This document shows, in pieces, positions 49,339 through 58,185 of a stretch of DNA of 64,000 nt. How positions within the stretch are numbered: position 1 is the stretch's first letter; each line of letters opens with the position of its first letter. Under the pieces are notes generated by a model. The model had not been told where the DNA came from. It saw only the letters and a program-made list of their open reading frames with translations, and ran no database searches. The translations under genes and the position numbers were made by a program. This stretch comes from Synechococcus sp. LTW-R (GTDB taxonomy: Bacteria > Cyanobacteriota > Cyanobacteriia > PCC-6307 > Cyanobiaceae). The stretch is from assembly GCF_014217875.1 (NCBI RefSeq), contig NZ_CP059060.1, forward strand, positions 2,294,001-2,358,000. The letters are read 5' to 3'.

Positions 49339-49397
49339 ACGGTTAAGGGCTTGCTGTATCCCGTGTTCGAATGAAAGTCTGAGTTCTCTGGTCTTTC

Positions 49398-49763
49398 ATG
49401 CTCGCTTTTCGTCGCTGGTTGCGGGAATTCACGGAGTTCTTCTTTCAGAAGGGCAATGCCCTGAATCTGGCCATCGCGGTGGTCGTGGGCACGCAGTTTC
49501 AGCAGATCGTCGATGCCCTCACGAAGGATCTCTTGATGCCTTTGCTGAATCCCCTGATTCGCAATGGCGGCTGGGAAAAGTGGGTGATTCCTTATGCCGG
49601 TGGGCAGCTTCTGATCGGACAGGCCCTGAATGTGCTGCTCAATTCCCTGATTGTGGGCTGGGCTCTCTTCTTGATTGTTAAGGCGATCAATCGCTCCCAG
49701 CGCATGGCTTCCGCGGGGATGGACCGCCTGCGCGCTGAACAGGGCGGGGATTCCGAGGTCTGA
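49398..49763 (+). CDS. mscL: large-conductance mechanosensitive channel
   Basis: MscL opens under membrane tension to release solutes on hypo-osmotic shock. The 121-residue protein has the N-terminal amphipathic helix (FRRWLREFTEFFFQKG), TM1 with the conserved gate region NALNLAIAVVVGTQFQQIVDAL, a short periplasmic loop, and TM2 (LLNSLIVGWALFLIVKAINR). It is slightly shorter than typical (about 130-140) because the C-terminal helix is reduced. Confidence 0.93.
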   Translation: MLAFRRWLREFTEFFFQKGNALNLAIAVVVGTQFQQIVDALTKDLLMPLLNPLIRNGGWEKWVIPYAGGQLLIGQALNVLLNSLIVGWALFLIVKAINRSQRMASAGMDRLRAEQGGDSEV

Positions 49764-49793
49764 ACGGATGCGGACCGCTAGGAGGAGGTAAAA

Positions 49794-49856
49794 ATGTTCA
49801 TTGTGAACAGTCTGGGCTCCCTGTTGCCTGAAACGGTAGCCGTCATTACCGAATGA
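49794..49856 (+). CDS. possible leader ORF before the ammonium transporter (20 codons)
   Basis: An ATG at 49794 is preceded at good distance by AGGAGGAGG, the strongest Shine-Dalgarno sequence in this part of the window. The frame runs 20 codons to a TGA at 49854 and is in the same frame as the transporter, whose GTG start follows two codons later. It could be a regulatory leader peptide, an N-terminal extension cut by a nonsense codon, or a chance event. An NtcA-like site lies inside it. Confidence 0.35.
   Translation: MFIVNSLGSLLPETVAVITE
49796..49808. promoter_or_regulatory. perfect short inverted repeat upstream of amt
   Basis: GTTCA-TTG-TGAAC is a perfect 5-bp inverted repeat with a three-base centre immediately after the strong ribosome binding site. 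It could be an operator or a small hairpin; its role is unknown. Confidence 0.3.
49836..49849 (+). promoter_or_regulatory. NtcA-type site (GTA-N8-TAC) before amt
   Basis: GTA-GCCGTCAT-TAC matches the NtcA consensus exactly. Ammonium transporter genes are typical NtcA targets. However the site ends only 13 bases before the GTG start, too close for the usual activator position, so either the true start or promoter differs, NtcA acts as a repressor here, or the match is by chance. Confidence 0.4.
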
Positions 49857-49862
49857 ACTCGC

Positions 49863-51215
49863 GTGCGGTTTTTTTCGAGACAGCGCCGATTGCTGATCGC
49901 TATTCTCACTGTTCCTGCGCTTCAGCTCCTGCTGGGTGCCTTCCTGCCAGCCCAGGCCGCTGAGGCCACGCTGGACAGCTCTGACAACACCTTGCTGCTG
50001 ATGTCGGCAGCGATGGTTCTGTTGATGACCCCTGGTCTGGCCTTCTTCTACGGCGGCTTTGTTCAGGGGCGGAATGTCCTCAACACGATGGCGATGAGCT
50101 TCGTGATGATGGGCATCGCCACCTTGGTCTGGGCCACCTTTGGTTTCAGCTTGGCTTTCGCTGATGGCGGCGCCGCTCAGGCGGTGGTGGGGAACCCCTT
50201 CACGTTTGCTCTGTTGGAGCGTCTGCCGGAGGTCTGGGATGGCTTGGCCGTTCCCGGCTTGACCTTCGCCCTGTTCCAGGGCATGTTCGCGATCATCACG
50301 CCGGCTCTGATTTCAGGCGCCTTGGTGGAGCGCATCAGCTTCCGCTTCTGGTGCCTGTTCACGCCGATCTGGCTGCTCCTGGTTTATTCCCCGCTGGCCC
50401 ACATGGTCTGGGGCGGCGGCTTCCTGGGCAAAGACCTGGACTTCGCCGGTGGCACCGTGGTGCACATCAGCTCCGGCGTCACCGCATTGGTCTTGGCTGG
50501 TCTGATCGGCGCCCGGCGCCAGTGGCCCAAGGCGATCCGTCCTCCCCATGACGTGACCCAGATCCTGCTCGGCACCGGTCTGCTCTGGTTTGGTTGGTTC
50601 GGCTTCAACGGCGGTAGCCAGCTTGCCGTTGGCGGCGCTGAGATTCCGTTCACCACCACCCATGTCGCGGCTGCGGCCGGTTTAGTGGCCTGGTCGGTTG
50701 TGGAGACCTGGCGCGATGGCAAGCCCACTGCCGTGGGAATGGCCACCGGTGCTGTCTCTGGCTTGGTGGGTGTGACCCCTGCCGCTGGTTTTGTGACCAT
50801 CGGCTCGGGCATGGCGATCGGCGCGATCACCGCCGTCCTTTGCTATTTCTCGGTCCAGGTCAAGGTGAAGCTGCGCTTTGACGATTCCCTCGACACCTAT
50901 GCCGTCCATGGCGTGGGCGGCACCGCCGGTGCCCTGTTGACGGGTGTCTTTGCCAACGCTGAGCTGATCTCCGCGCACCCTGCCGGTCAGGTTCTGGCGG
51001 AACAGGGCCGCGGTGCCCTGGTTCTCGGTCAGCTGCAGGCCGTGCTGGTGGCCTATGGCCTGGCTGCGATCGGTACCTTCCTGATCGCTGGTGTTCTGCG
51101 GGGTCTTGGCGTTCAGTTCCGCGTGACGGAAGAGGCTGAGAACCTCGGTGTGGATGTCGCCGAACATGGCGAAGAGGCCTATGCCGAGCGCGTCGGTTCT
51201 CCGCAGCTGTACTGA
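49863..51215 (+). CDS. amt1: Amt-family ammonium transporter
   Basis: Amt proteins import ammonium across the plasma membrane. The 450-residue protein has a cleavable-looking signal (basic FFSRQRR, then LLIAILTVPALQLLLGAFLPAQAA) and eleven transmembrane helices. Family motifs: TPGLAFFYGGFVQGRNVLN, DFAGGTVVHISSGVTAL with the first conserved His of the pore pair, GFNGGSQLAVGG, and DTYAVHGVGGTAGALLTGVF with the second His. The start is GTG at 49863. A hairpin terminator follows. Confidence 0.96.
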   Translation: MRFFSRQRRLLIAILTVPALQLLLGAFLPAQAAEATLDSSDNTLLLMSAAMVLLMTPGLAFFYGGFVQGRNVLNTMAMSFVMMGIATLVWATFGFSLAFADGGAAQAVVGNPFTFALLERLPEVWDGLAVPGLTFALFQGMFAIITPALISGALVERISFRFWCLFTPIWLLLVYSPLAHMVWGGGFLGKDLDFAGGTVVHISSGVTALVLAGLIGARRQWPKAIRPPHDVTQILLGTGLLWFGWFGFNGGSQLAVGGAEIPFTTTHVAAAAGLVAWSVVETWRDGKPTAVGMATGAVSGLVGVTPAAGFVTIGSGMAIGAITAVLCYFSVQVKVKLRFDDSLDTYAVHGVGGTAGALLTGVFANAELISAHPAGQVLAEQGRGALVLGQLQAVLVAYGLAAIGTFLIAGVLRGLGVQFRVTEEAENLGVDVAEHGEEAYAERVGSPQLY

Positions 51216-51233
51216 GCACCGTCTCCATGAGCA

Positions 51234-51263
51234 AGCCCGGGGTGCAGAGCATCCCGGGCTTTT
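51234..51263 (+). terminator. intrinsic terminator of amt1
   Basis: An 8-bp stem AGCCCGGG / CCCGGGCT with an 11-base loop is followed by T-rich sequence, 19 bases after the amt stop. Confidence 0.8.
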
Positions 51264-51573
51264 GCTGTTTTGTTTCAACAGAAGGGCAAAGGGTTTGCAA
51301 CTTCCTTGTCCGAAGTCTTTAGAGGCTAAGAATTATCGAGAATACCCCTCGATTACAGTCATTGATGAGTGACCTGAATGTTTCCATTGGTTCTAAGTTG
51401 ATGTACACAAGTTTTTCATCGCCATTTCGGCTTCGTTAATTATTCACCCTACAATTGTGAATGTATTTATGCAGTTCTGTTGACTCCTCTGAAAGACTTG
51501 TTTTGGGCGCCTCCGGCTATTGAGGCTTGCTGCAGTTTGGTGTTAATATTTTGGCAAAAATGTTTTGGTGAAG
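51264..51573. other. AT-rich intergenic region before the orphan membrane protein
   Basis: About 310 bases with a sudden fall in GC compared with the amt gene. I see no convincing ORF, repeat or RNA gene. It marks the left edge of an AT-rich segment that runs to about 53.9 kb. Confidence 0.5.
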
Positions 51574-53397
51574 ATGCGGAAAGAGCTACGAGTCTCTCTG
51601 CTTTGCCACTTGGTGATCACTTCGATACTCGCTACTGTTGTTTCGTATCAAGTCCTTGCCCCGCTGTTTGGCCCTGAGGCTTGGGTTCTAAATAATGATC
51701 ACTTGATGCCATTTGATCATATTAGATTAATTCTCTCCGGCAAAGGTTTCGGACTGCGTGATATTACCTGGGCACGTATACCAAGCTTGTTTCCAGATTA
51801 TTTCCTCGCCTTTGTTTCCGGTATTTTTTCAGGGAACTGGATTGAACAGTTTTCATTCTACTGGCATGTTCAAATATTCTTTTGTGTGTCTGCGTTTCTT
51901 TTTCTAGCTCAATTTTCTTGCGGTGTGGCCGGATTGTATTTGTCTGCTGGTGTTTATTCTTTCCTTGTTTGGTTCTTTCCTGGGTATGCTGAAATAATTT
52001 TTTATTCGGGTGTTCCCATTTACCACGGAGGCAACTTTGTTAATGTTGCGCTACTTATTTTCCTGGTTTCTTGTTTGCTTTCGGGCGAGTGTCGTGGCTT
52101 CAGGGGTATAGGAATCTATGTTTTATTTGCTTACAGTCTTGTTGCATCCTTCTCGAGTAGATTGTTCTTTGTTCAGCTGATAGCTCCTCTATGGGTTCTG
52201 TTTTTGATAAACATCAGGATTGGCAATGTTTCTGCTTATTCAGTCGATTGGCGAAGGTTATGGACAAGTAAGGTTGCCCGTTTTCTTGGTTTGATCAGTA
52301 TTGCTTCAATAAGCGGTCTTGTCTCTTATGTTCTCGTCATTCATCAATGTACTGATGTTGGTATTAGTGCTCACTTCGACGTCTTCGTGGCACATTTCCG
52401 CCGCATGGGTGAGAGAGGGCTTCTAGTTTTCTGCCTGCTCTCTTATCTTCCGTTGATTCTTGCTTGGTGTGGGCCGGGAAGGGTTTTTCCTCTTGGGAGG
52501 TCAGTCAACACTTTGAATGGGAGAAAGCGCGAGATCTTTATTTACTCGCTTATTGCTATCTCGAGTCTATTTACAGTCTTTGTCTTTTATATTTCCGCTG
52601 TGGACTCGTGGAGTGGGTATGGAAGATACTTGATTACTCCTGCTTATTTTCTTCCCGTTGCTGCTGTTCTGGCTGTCCGAACTTTGTCTAGGTACTGGCC
52701 TCGAATAGTTATTGCTTTCGGGGAGTATCTTCCTGGCTCCGCTTATCTGTCTTGTCAAGACCTAAAAATCTTTCTTTCATTTTATCCGCTAATAATTTCT
52801 CTGCTCTCTTTGTGCGCTGTATTTGTTTTTACGTTTTTTGATTCAGCTGTTTCGTCCGCTATCTTGATCCGCAAAAGCCATCGTGCGCCTATTCAATGGC
52901 TTGTCAAAGTCTTAAGATCTAACAATCTTCTTGGTGAGCTAGGTTATGTTGCTGATCCCCCTTTTGAGAGTCGTGCGTTGCATGCATTGTCGAATATGAA
53001 AATTCGCGCACTATCTGTGTCGACAGATGGAAACCCTTTGATGTTTCCTCATTCGAGAACCGAATATCTCTCTCGGTGGGCTAGATCCAATAGGGCTCTT
53101 TATCCAATGAGTGGCGATGTACTGCCTCCGAAATGGGTCTTGGCGAGGCAATCTAATACTCGACGTCTTTTTGAAAGATTCGGTCATCCAATTCGTACAT
53201 TCGATTGCAATGGTAATGCATGTGTCTATGAATTTGATCAAGCTAGAGTCGTGGAGAATGGTGCGACCTACTTTCAGACGATAAGGTTTGATGTGTATAA
53301 ATGCAAGAGTGATACATTTAAGGGGATTATTATTTCTAAGTTGCATCCCTTTTATCGTCAGATTAGGGGGAGGTTGTCTTTTGTTTTTCAAGGGTGA
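51574..53397 (+). CDS. orphan polytopic membrane protein (607 aa), AT-rich
   Basis: The protein has about ten to eleven hydrophobic segments in residues 1-430 and a soluble C-terminal domain of about 175 residues. An acidic loop after the first helix (NNDHLMPFDHIRL) and the general layout recall membrane glycosyltransferases of the GT-C fold, but no signature is certain. The ATG at 51574 is preferred over TTG/GTG codons just upstream. Third positions are A/T-rich and codon use is quite unlike all neighbours, a sign of horizontal transfer. No neighbouring polysaccharide genes are present to suggest a pathway. Confidence 0.72.
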   Translation: MRKELRVSLLCHLVITSILATVVSYQVLAPLFGPEAWVLNNDHLMPFDHIRLILSGKGFGLRDITWARIPSLFPDYFLAFVSGIFSGNWIEQFSFYWHVQIFFCVSAFLFLAQFSCGVAGLYLSAGVYSFLVWFFPGYAEIIFYSGVPIYHGGNFVNVALLIFLVSCLLSGECRGFRGIGIYVLFAYSLVASFSSRLFFVQLIAPLWVLFLINIRIGNVSAYSVDWRRLWTSKVARFLGLISIASISGLVSYVLVIHQCTDVGISAHFDVFVAHFRRMGERGLLVFCLLSYLPLILAWCGPGRVFPLGRSVNTLNGRKREIFIYSLIAISSLFTVFVFYISAVDSWSGYGRYLITPAYFLPVAAVLAVRTLSRYWPRIVIAFGEYLPGSAYLSCQDLKIFLSFYPLIISLLSLCAVFVFTFFDSAVSSAILIRKSHRAPIQWLVKVLRSNNLLGELGYVADPPFESRALHALSNMKIRALSVSTDGNPLMFPHSRTEYLSRWARSNRALYPMSGDVLPPKWVLARQSNTRRLFERFGHPIRTFDCNGNACVYEFDQARVVENGATYFQTIRFDVYKCKSDTFKGIIISKLHPFYRQIRGRLSFVFQG

Positions 53398-53916
53398 CGG
53401 GCTGCCCGTGTCCTTTGTTCAAGTGCTTGTTTCTTGGCTGTGGAACAGGAAGAAGTGGAATAAATAGTCGTTGTCAAAAAGTCTTGTCGGCAAGCTGATG
53501 ATCATTTGGTAAGAGTGCCAGGCAGGTTGTTGGTAGGTCTTCAATGAACTCGATCGTGCTAGCCCTCCAAGGCTAGATGGAGCATTAGTGGTGGCGGTAT
53601 CTGCTGTTGTATCAAGCAGCGGTCAGGTAGGCGAACAGAAGAGGTGTTGGGGCCCTCGTCGTCTTCCCAGTAAACGACCGGGCTGTCGTGAAGAGATGAT
53701 CCTGAGGTCGTTCAAGCGGTGAGGTGTCGTTCGTAACTAGCTGAACGCTGTGAGCGGATGTGCTCACCTGATTGGTTCGACCTTTTCTGGCAATTTGTAC
53801 GAGTGAGTTAGAGCTGGCCTCTCTTTCCTGCTGAGTACAGTGGCTTGTGATGTGGTCAGCTCTGGCTATAGCTGTGATGAAAGTTGTTGACCCTTTTCTC
53901 CTGAACCCCTGTGTTG
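53398..53916. other. intergenic region without recognised gene
   Basis: This 519-base spacer follows the orphan membrane protein. Open frames exist but have no coherent protein-like composition. GC content rises again toward msrB. A short hairpin CTCCTGA / TCAGGAG overlaps the msrB stop without a T-run. I see nothing else in it. Confidence 0.5.
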
Positions 53917-54390
53917 TCAGGAGTCCTCGGGCTTGAACGTCAACGCAACTCCGTTGTTGCAGTAGCGCTTCCCGGTGGGGCGAGGCCCGTCGTTGAAGAC
54001 GTGGCCCTGGTGACCGCCGCAGCGCCGGCAGTGGTATTCCGTGCGGGGCACGATCAGCTTGAAGTCGACGCTGGTGCCAATGGCATTGGCCAGGGGTTCC
54101 CAGAAGCTGGGCCAACCGGTGCCGCTGTCGTATTTGGCCTTGGAGCTGAACAGCGGCAGGTCGCAGCCGGCGCAGTTGAAGATCCCAGCGCGCTTTTCGT
54201 TGTTCAGTGGGCTGGAGAAAGGCCGCTCAGTGCCCTCTTGCCGCAGCACTTGGTAGGCGGCGGGGGAAAGCCGTTGCTTCCATTGGGCGTCACTGAGTTG
54301 CCACTGGGGATCGCCGGCCTTGGCGGCCGCCTCCGCTGATTTGCCCCCTACAAGCAGAGCCAGGGAGGCGAGCAGTCCTCGACGTGTCAT
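53917..54390 (-). CDS. msrB: peptide-methionine (R)-S-oxide reductase, exported
   Basis: MsrB repairs the R form of methionine sulfoxide. The 157-residue protein starts with a twin-Arg/hydrophobic signal-like segment (MTRRGLLASLALLVGGKSAEAAA), suggesting export to the lumen or periplasm. The catalytic domain has zinc ligands in NCAGCDLPLF and CRRCGGHQGHVF, the substrate motif GTGWPSFWEP, and the catalytic Cys in RYCNNGVALTF. It abuts secG directly (no gap). Confidence 0.93.
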   Translation of the reverse strand: MTRRGLLASLALLVGGKSAEAAAKAGDPQWQLSDAQWKQRLSPAAYQVLRQEGTERPFSSPLNNEKRAGIFNCAGCDLPLFSSKAKYDSGTGWPSFWEPLANAIGTSVDFKLIVPRTEYHCRRCGGHQGHVFNDGPRPTGKRYCNNGVALTFKPEDS

Positions 54391-54627
54391 TTAGAGGCCC
54401 TTGAACCAGCCAGCGCTGAGGGCTGTGGCCAGTCCCAGGAAGATGGCCAGCAGGGTCCATGTGATGCGGTTCAGGGTTGCCTCGGCGCTGCGGGCGCTGG
54501 TGAACATCGAGCTGCCGCTGGAGGCCAAGCCACCCATGCCATCGCCCTTCGGGCTGTGCAGGAGCACGGTGATGACCAGCAGTGCGCCACTGCTGAGCCA
54601 GATCCAGGTGAGGACGCTTTGAATCAT
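54391..54627 (-). CDS. secG: preprotein translocase subunit SecG
   Basis: SecG is the small auxiliary subunit of the SecYEG channel. The 78-residue protein has two membrane helices (LTWIWLSSGALLVITVLLHS and LNRITWTLLAIFLGLATALSAGW) separated by the Gly/Ser-rich loop SPKGDGMGGLASSGSSMF, typical of the family. It is between gpmI and msrB on the minus strand, so the three probably share a transcript. Confidence 0.94.
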   Translation of the reverse strand: MIQSVLTWIWLSSGALLVITVLLHSPKGDGMGGLASSGSSMFTSARSAEATLNRITWTLLAIFLGLATALSAGWFKGL

Positions 54628-54647
54628 CGGTGCAGCCTAGGCAGTGA

Positions 54648-56315
54648 CTAGACGCCCAGGGTCTGGGGAATGCGACTGGACTGAGACGGGCTGCCGAGGG
54701 GATGGATGAGAGAGGTGCCGCTCATCCGGCTCGGCTGCTCCAGGCCCAGGATCTCCAGCAGGGTCGGCGCGACATCGGCCAGGCCGCCGCCACTGCGCAG
54801 TTCCACCGCGGTGCCATGACCGGGAATCTTGCGCTTCTCACCTTCCACCAGGATCAGCGGCACCGGGTTGGTGGTGTGCGCAGTCCAAGGCAGGCCGTCG
54901 GGGCCTTCCATCAGCTCGGCGTTGCCGTGGTCGGCGGTCACGATCAAGGTGCCGCCCATGCGGTTCGTTGCCTCCAGCAGGCGGCCGACGGCCTGGTCGA
55001 CGGCGCCAATGGCTTCCACGGTGGCCTCCATGGCTCCGGTGTGGCCGACCATGTCGGGGTTGGCGTAATTGATCACGACCAGGGAGTAGATGCCCTTGTT
55101 GATGGCGGAGATGCAGTTGTCGGTCAGCTGCTCGGCCGACATCGCTGGTGCCTGGTCGTAGGTGGCGACCCGAGGCGAGGGCACGAGGTGACGGTCTTCA
55201 CCGGGGTAGGGCTGCTCGATGCCACCGTTCATGAAGTAGGTGACGTGGGGGTACTTCTCGGTTTCGGCAGTGCGGAATTGACGCAGGCCGGCCTCGGAGA
55301 CCACCTGACCGAGTAGGCCGTCGAGGGACTCGGGCGGGAAGGCCACGCTGACCGGGAGCCCGGCCTCGTACTGGGTGAACGTGACCACGTTCAGATCGGG
55401 AATGAAACTCCGCTCGAACCCGTCGCAGTCCTCGAGGACCAGGGCCTTGACCAGCTGGCGCACCCGGTCGGGGCGGAAGTTGAAGACCACCAGGCCATCG
55501 CCGGATTGGATGGACCCGGAAGCCAAGCGGGTGGGCTCCAGGAATTCGTCGTAGATCTCCTCGCTGTAGGAGGCCTGCAGCACCTCCTGCGGGGTTTGCT
55601 CGGTGATCGTGCCGTCTTCGGTCAGGAGCCGGTAGGCCTTCTCGGTGCGCTCCCAACGGCTATCGCGGTCCATCGCCCAATAGCGCCCGCAGAGGGTGCT
55701 GATCCGGCCAACGCCTGCCGCTTCGATTTGGGCTTCGATCTTGGTCAGGAACGGCTCGGCGCTCTGGGGAGGCGTGTCACGGCCATCGGTGATGGCGTGA
55801 ATGCACACATCCTTGAGCCCGCGTGCCTTGGCCCAATGCAGGAGGCCGCCCAGGTGGTCGATGTGGCTGTGGACGCCGCCGTCGGAGCAGAGTCCGATTA
55901 GGTGCAGGGTTTTGCCGCTGCTCTGCAGTTGCTCGGCTAAAGCGTTGAGTTCTGGGTTCTCCGCGATGCTGCCGTCCCGCACGGCCTGGCTGATGCGAAC
56001 GAGCTCTTGGCGGATGATTCGACCGGCACCAATGGTGAGGTGGCCGACTTCGGAGTTGCCCATTTGATCGTCGGGCAGGCCGACATCGGCTCCGCTGGCT
56101 TCGATCAGGGTGTGGGGATAGGCATGCCAGAGGGCATCCATCACCGGGGTTTGGGCAGCCCGGATGGCGTTATGAACGTCGTCGTGCCGGTAGCCCCATC
56201 CGTCCAGGATGCACAGCACGACCGGTGAAATAGCACCCTTCCGGGAGGGATCTGAAGGCCCGGCGGTGGATGCCGCCTTGTGCGAGCCCGATTCGGTGGA
56301 CGGTACGACTGTCAC
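54648..56315 (-). CDS. gpmI: 2,3-bisphosphoglycerate-independent phosphoglycerate mutase
   Basis: GpmI interconverts 3- and 2-phosphoglycerate using two Mn ions. The 555-residue protein has [13 protein letters not shown] (first metal Asp), the phosphoserine nucleophile in [16 protein letters not shown] near residue 87, [17 protein letters not shown], and the C-terminal metal-ligand stretch [15 protein letters not shown] ... [11 protein letters not shown]. There is a Ser/Thr-rich N-terminal extension of about 25 residues. It is the first gene of a likely gpmI-secG-msrB operon. Confidence 0.97.
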   Translation of the reverse strand: MTVVPSTESGSHKAASTAGPSDPSRKGAISPVVLCILDGWGYRHDDVHNAIRAAQTPVMDALWHAYPHTLIEASGADVGLPDDQMGNSEVGHLTIGAGRIIRQELVRISQAVRDGSIAENPELNALAEQLQSSGKTLHLIGLCSDGGVHSHIDHLGGLLHWAKARGLKDVCIHAITDGRDTPPQSAEPFLTKIEAQIEAAGVGRISTLCGRYWAMDRDSRWERTEKAYRLLTEDGTITEQTPQEVLQASYSEEIYDEFLEPTRLASGSIQSGDGLVVFNFRPDRVRQLVKALVLEDCDGFERSFIPDLNVVTFTQYEAGLPVSVAFPPESLDGLLGQVVSEAGLRQFRTAETEKYPHVTYFMNGGIEQPYPGEDRHLVPSPRVATYDQAPAMSAEQLTDNCISAINKGIYSLVVINYANPDMVGHTGAMEATVEAIGAVDQAVGRLLEATNRMGGTLIVTADHGNAELMEGPDGLPWTAHTTNPVPLILVEGEKRKIPGHGTAVELRSGGGLADVAPTLLEILGLEQPSRMSGTSLIHPLGSPSQSSRIPQTLGV

Positions 56316-56458
56316 CCGATAAAACCCCGCCTTTCCCTACACGACCAGATAGGTCCAACCTACCTCTTGCCTTGCCCGAAGCCAGTCCTCAGCATGGTTG
56401 CGTCAGCTTTTGGCTACACCGGGGATTCCCACTACCATCGCGCCCTCCGCTTAGACCC

Positions 56459-57007
56459 ATGGCCGCCGATCGCGTTGAAATTCTGTCCGCGGTTGAGCTC
56501 GGAAGAACCCTGAACCGTCTGGCCTCCCAGGTGCTGGAGAGCCTGGATGACAGCCGCGATCTGGTCCTCCTGGGGATTCCGACCCGGGGGGTGGCTTTGG
56601 CGGAGGTCCTGGCTCAGTTGCTGGAGCAGCTCTCGGGCCATCCCGTGGACTGCGGCAGCGTCGACCCCACCTTCCACCGAGATGACCTCGATCGGGTCGG
56701 CACGCGACTGGTGACACCGACTTCCCTGCCCTCCAGCCTCGATGGCAAGGAGGTGGTGCTGGTGGATGACGTGATTTTCACCGGCCGCACCGTGCGCGCC
56801 GCGCTTGAGGCCCTGCAGGCCTGGGGCCGTCCTCGCCGCGTCTCGCTGCTGGCGATGGTGGACCGCGGTCACCGGGAGCTGCCGATTCAACCCGACTTCT
56901 GCGGCCGGGTGGTTCCGACGAACCGGCAGGAACTAATCGCCCTCTGTCTCAAGGGCATTGATGGTGAGGAAGGGGTCTTCCTTTTAAAAGGGGAGCCCGA
57001 AGGCTGA
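56459..57007 (+). CDS. pyrR: PyrR-type uracil phosphoribosyltransferase / pyr regulator
   Basis: PyrR family proteins bind pyr mRNA in some bacteria and have uracil phosphoribosyltransferase activity. The 182-residue protein has the PRPP loop VVLVDDVIFTGRTVRAAL near residue 98, GIPTRGVALA, and the FHRDDLDRVG region. No pyr genes or attenuators are visible nearby, so the enzymatic role is more likely here than RNA regulation. The ATG at 56459 gives the family start. Confidence 0.94.
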   Translation: MAADRVEILSAVELGRTLNRLASQVLESLDDSRDLVLLGIPTRGVALAEVLAQLLEQLSGHPVDCGSVDPTFHRDDLDRVGTRLVTPTSLPSSLDGKEVVLVDDVIFTGRTVRAALEALQAWGRPRRVSLLAMVDRGHRELPIQPDFCGRVVPTNRQELIALCLKGIDGEEGVFLLKGEPEG

Positions 57008-57010
57008 CCC

Positions 57011-57232
57011 TCAGGCCACCGCTTCGAGTTCGTCCGCGCGGAAGTGGGCCCGGAATTTTCCGAAGGCCACGATCACGGGCATGGTCGGGCTGATGGTGCG
57101 GCCCTTGTAGTCGTTCAGGACCTGGAAGACTTCACCCTGCTGGCCCTTGAGATCGAAGGCCTGGCCGCGATGTTGCGGGTGGTGGAAGACCACAACGCTC
57201 TGGCTGACCGTGACTTGATCTCCTGCCTGCAT
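57011..57232 (-). CDS. ftrV: ferredoxin-thioredoxin reductase variable chain
   Basis: FTR passes electrons from ferredoxin to thioredoxin; the variable chain is a small SH3-like barrel beside the catalytic Fe-S chain. The 73-residue protein matches: VTVSQSVVVFHHPQHRGQAFDLKGQQGEVFQVL, YKGRTISPTMPVIVAF and the terminal AHFRADELEAV. The start at the internal Met (57232) gives the family length. It is convergent with pyrR. Confidence 0.93.
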   Translation of the reverse strand: MQAGDQVTVSQSVVVFHHPQHRGQAFDLKGQQGEVFQVLNDYKGRTISPTMPVIVAFGKFRAHFRADELEAVA

Positions 57233-57274
57233 GAAGGGGGGCCTTAGACGTGGAGCCCATCCTGTCACGCGTGA

Positions 57275-58105
57275 TTAACGCCTGCAGGCCGTTTCGGGAC
57301 CGTCTTCAACGACCTGTCCCCCGAGCTCTGCGCAGGCCTGGCTGAAGGCTTGCCAGTCATCGAGTCCCTGCTCGAGCTTCTGGCCCACCAGGCGGTTGAG
57401 CTGGGCCTCGGGGACGTTGGAGCCCAGGCCGCCGTGGGAATCGTGCTCGCCATGGTCCCGTTGGCGGAGCCCTTCGATACCGGCTTCCACCTGCTGGCGC
57501 AGCCCCTGGGTGCGGGTCCTCCACCAGGGGTGTTCGATCCGGTTGAGGGCATCGAGGGCTTCCCACCAGCGCTCCTGGGGGATCAGCCGGGCGGCCCGCT
57601 CCTTCTGAAACCGGTTGCGGCTCCAGTCTTCGCGGAGTTGATCGCCCAGCGCTGTGCCCTGGGGGTTCTGGTCGGCATTGAGGCTCTTCAGGACCGCGAT
57701 CGCCTGCTCCAGTTGACCGCGGCGATAGAGGCTGAGGGCTTCGTTCTCCAGTTGCTTTTGCCAGGCCAGCAGGCGCTGCTGGTCCTCCGGCGTGCTGTTG
57801 CCGGAGTTGACCAGCAGGCGCTGGAGTTGCAGGGCCTGGGCCCGCTGGTTGGCCTGCCAGAGCTGATCGGCTTTCAGCCGGCGGCAATGGCTGAGTTCCA
57901 GTGGCGCTTGGCCCCCCAGCCAGCGCAGGGCGGAGAGCTGCTCGCCGTAGAGCAGGCAGTCATCCAATCGCCCGGCTTTGGAGGCCTGCTCGAGGCGAGC
58001 CGGAAGTTGTTTTTCCCACCAATAGGCCGCACCGACCCCCGATGCCACCAAACCCAAGGTGAGCACCAGCCAAAAACGTGGAAGCCGGTGTCGGCGGAGG
58101 GCCAA
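57275..58105 (-). CDS. membrane-anchored helical repeat-like protein, unknown
   Basis: A 276-residue protein with one N-terminal membrane helix (FWLVLTLGLVASGVGAAYWW) and a long helical region rich in Leu/Gln/Arg/Ala that looks like TPR-type or solenoid helices (RLDDCLLYGEQLSALRWLGG, QALQLQRLLVNSG, ALSLYRRGQLEQAIAVLKSL). The start codon is TTG. It follows the Hsp70-like gene by 80 bases on the same strand, so an association with that chaperone-like protein is possible. No family recognised. Confidence 0.6.
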   Translation of the reverse strand: MALRRHRLPRFWLVLTLGLVASGVGAAYWWEKQLPARLEQASKAGRLDDCLLYGEQLSALRWLGGQAPLELSHCRRLKADQLWQANQRAQALQLQRLLVNSGNSTPEDQQRLLAWQKQLENEALSLYRRGQLEQAIAVLKSLNADQNPQGTALGDQLREDWSRNRFQKERAARLIPQERWWEALDALNRIEHPWWRTRTQGLRQQVEAGIEGLRQRDHGEHDSHGGLGSNVPEAQLNRLVGQKLEQGLDDWQAFSQACAELGGQVVEDGPETACRR

Positions 58106-58185
58106 GTGGCGGGTCTGGAATCCGCTTCCGTTCTATGCAGCCGCCCTCCGGCGATCACGCGGCCAGGGGCAGCGCCTGAGCCGGC

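Noticed and set aside
49763-49863. Possible glutamine riboswitch (glnA-RNA type) before amt1
   Set aside because: I looked for the conserved core seen in picocyanobacterial nitrogen genes but the match was too weak.
53612-54115. 167-codon minus-strand frame in the spacer before msrB
   Set aside because: It overlaps msrB in another frame, has no ribosome site and no protein-like pattern.
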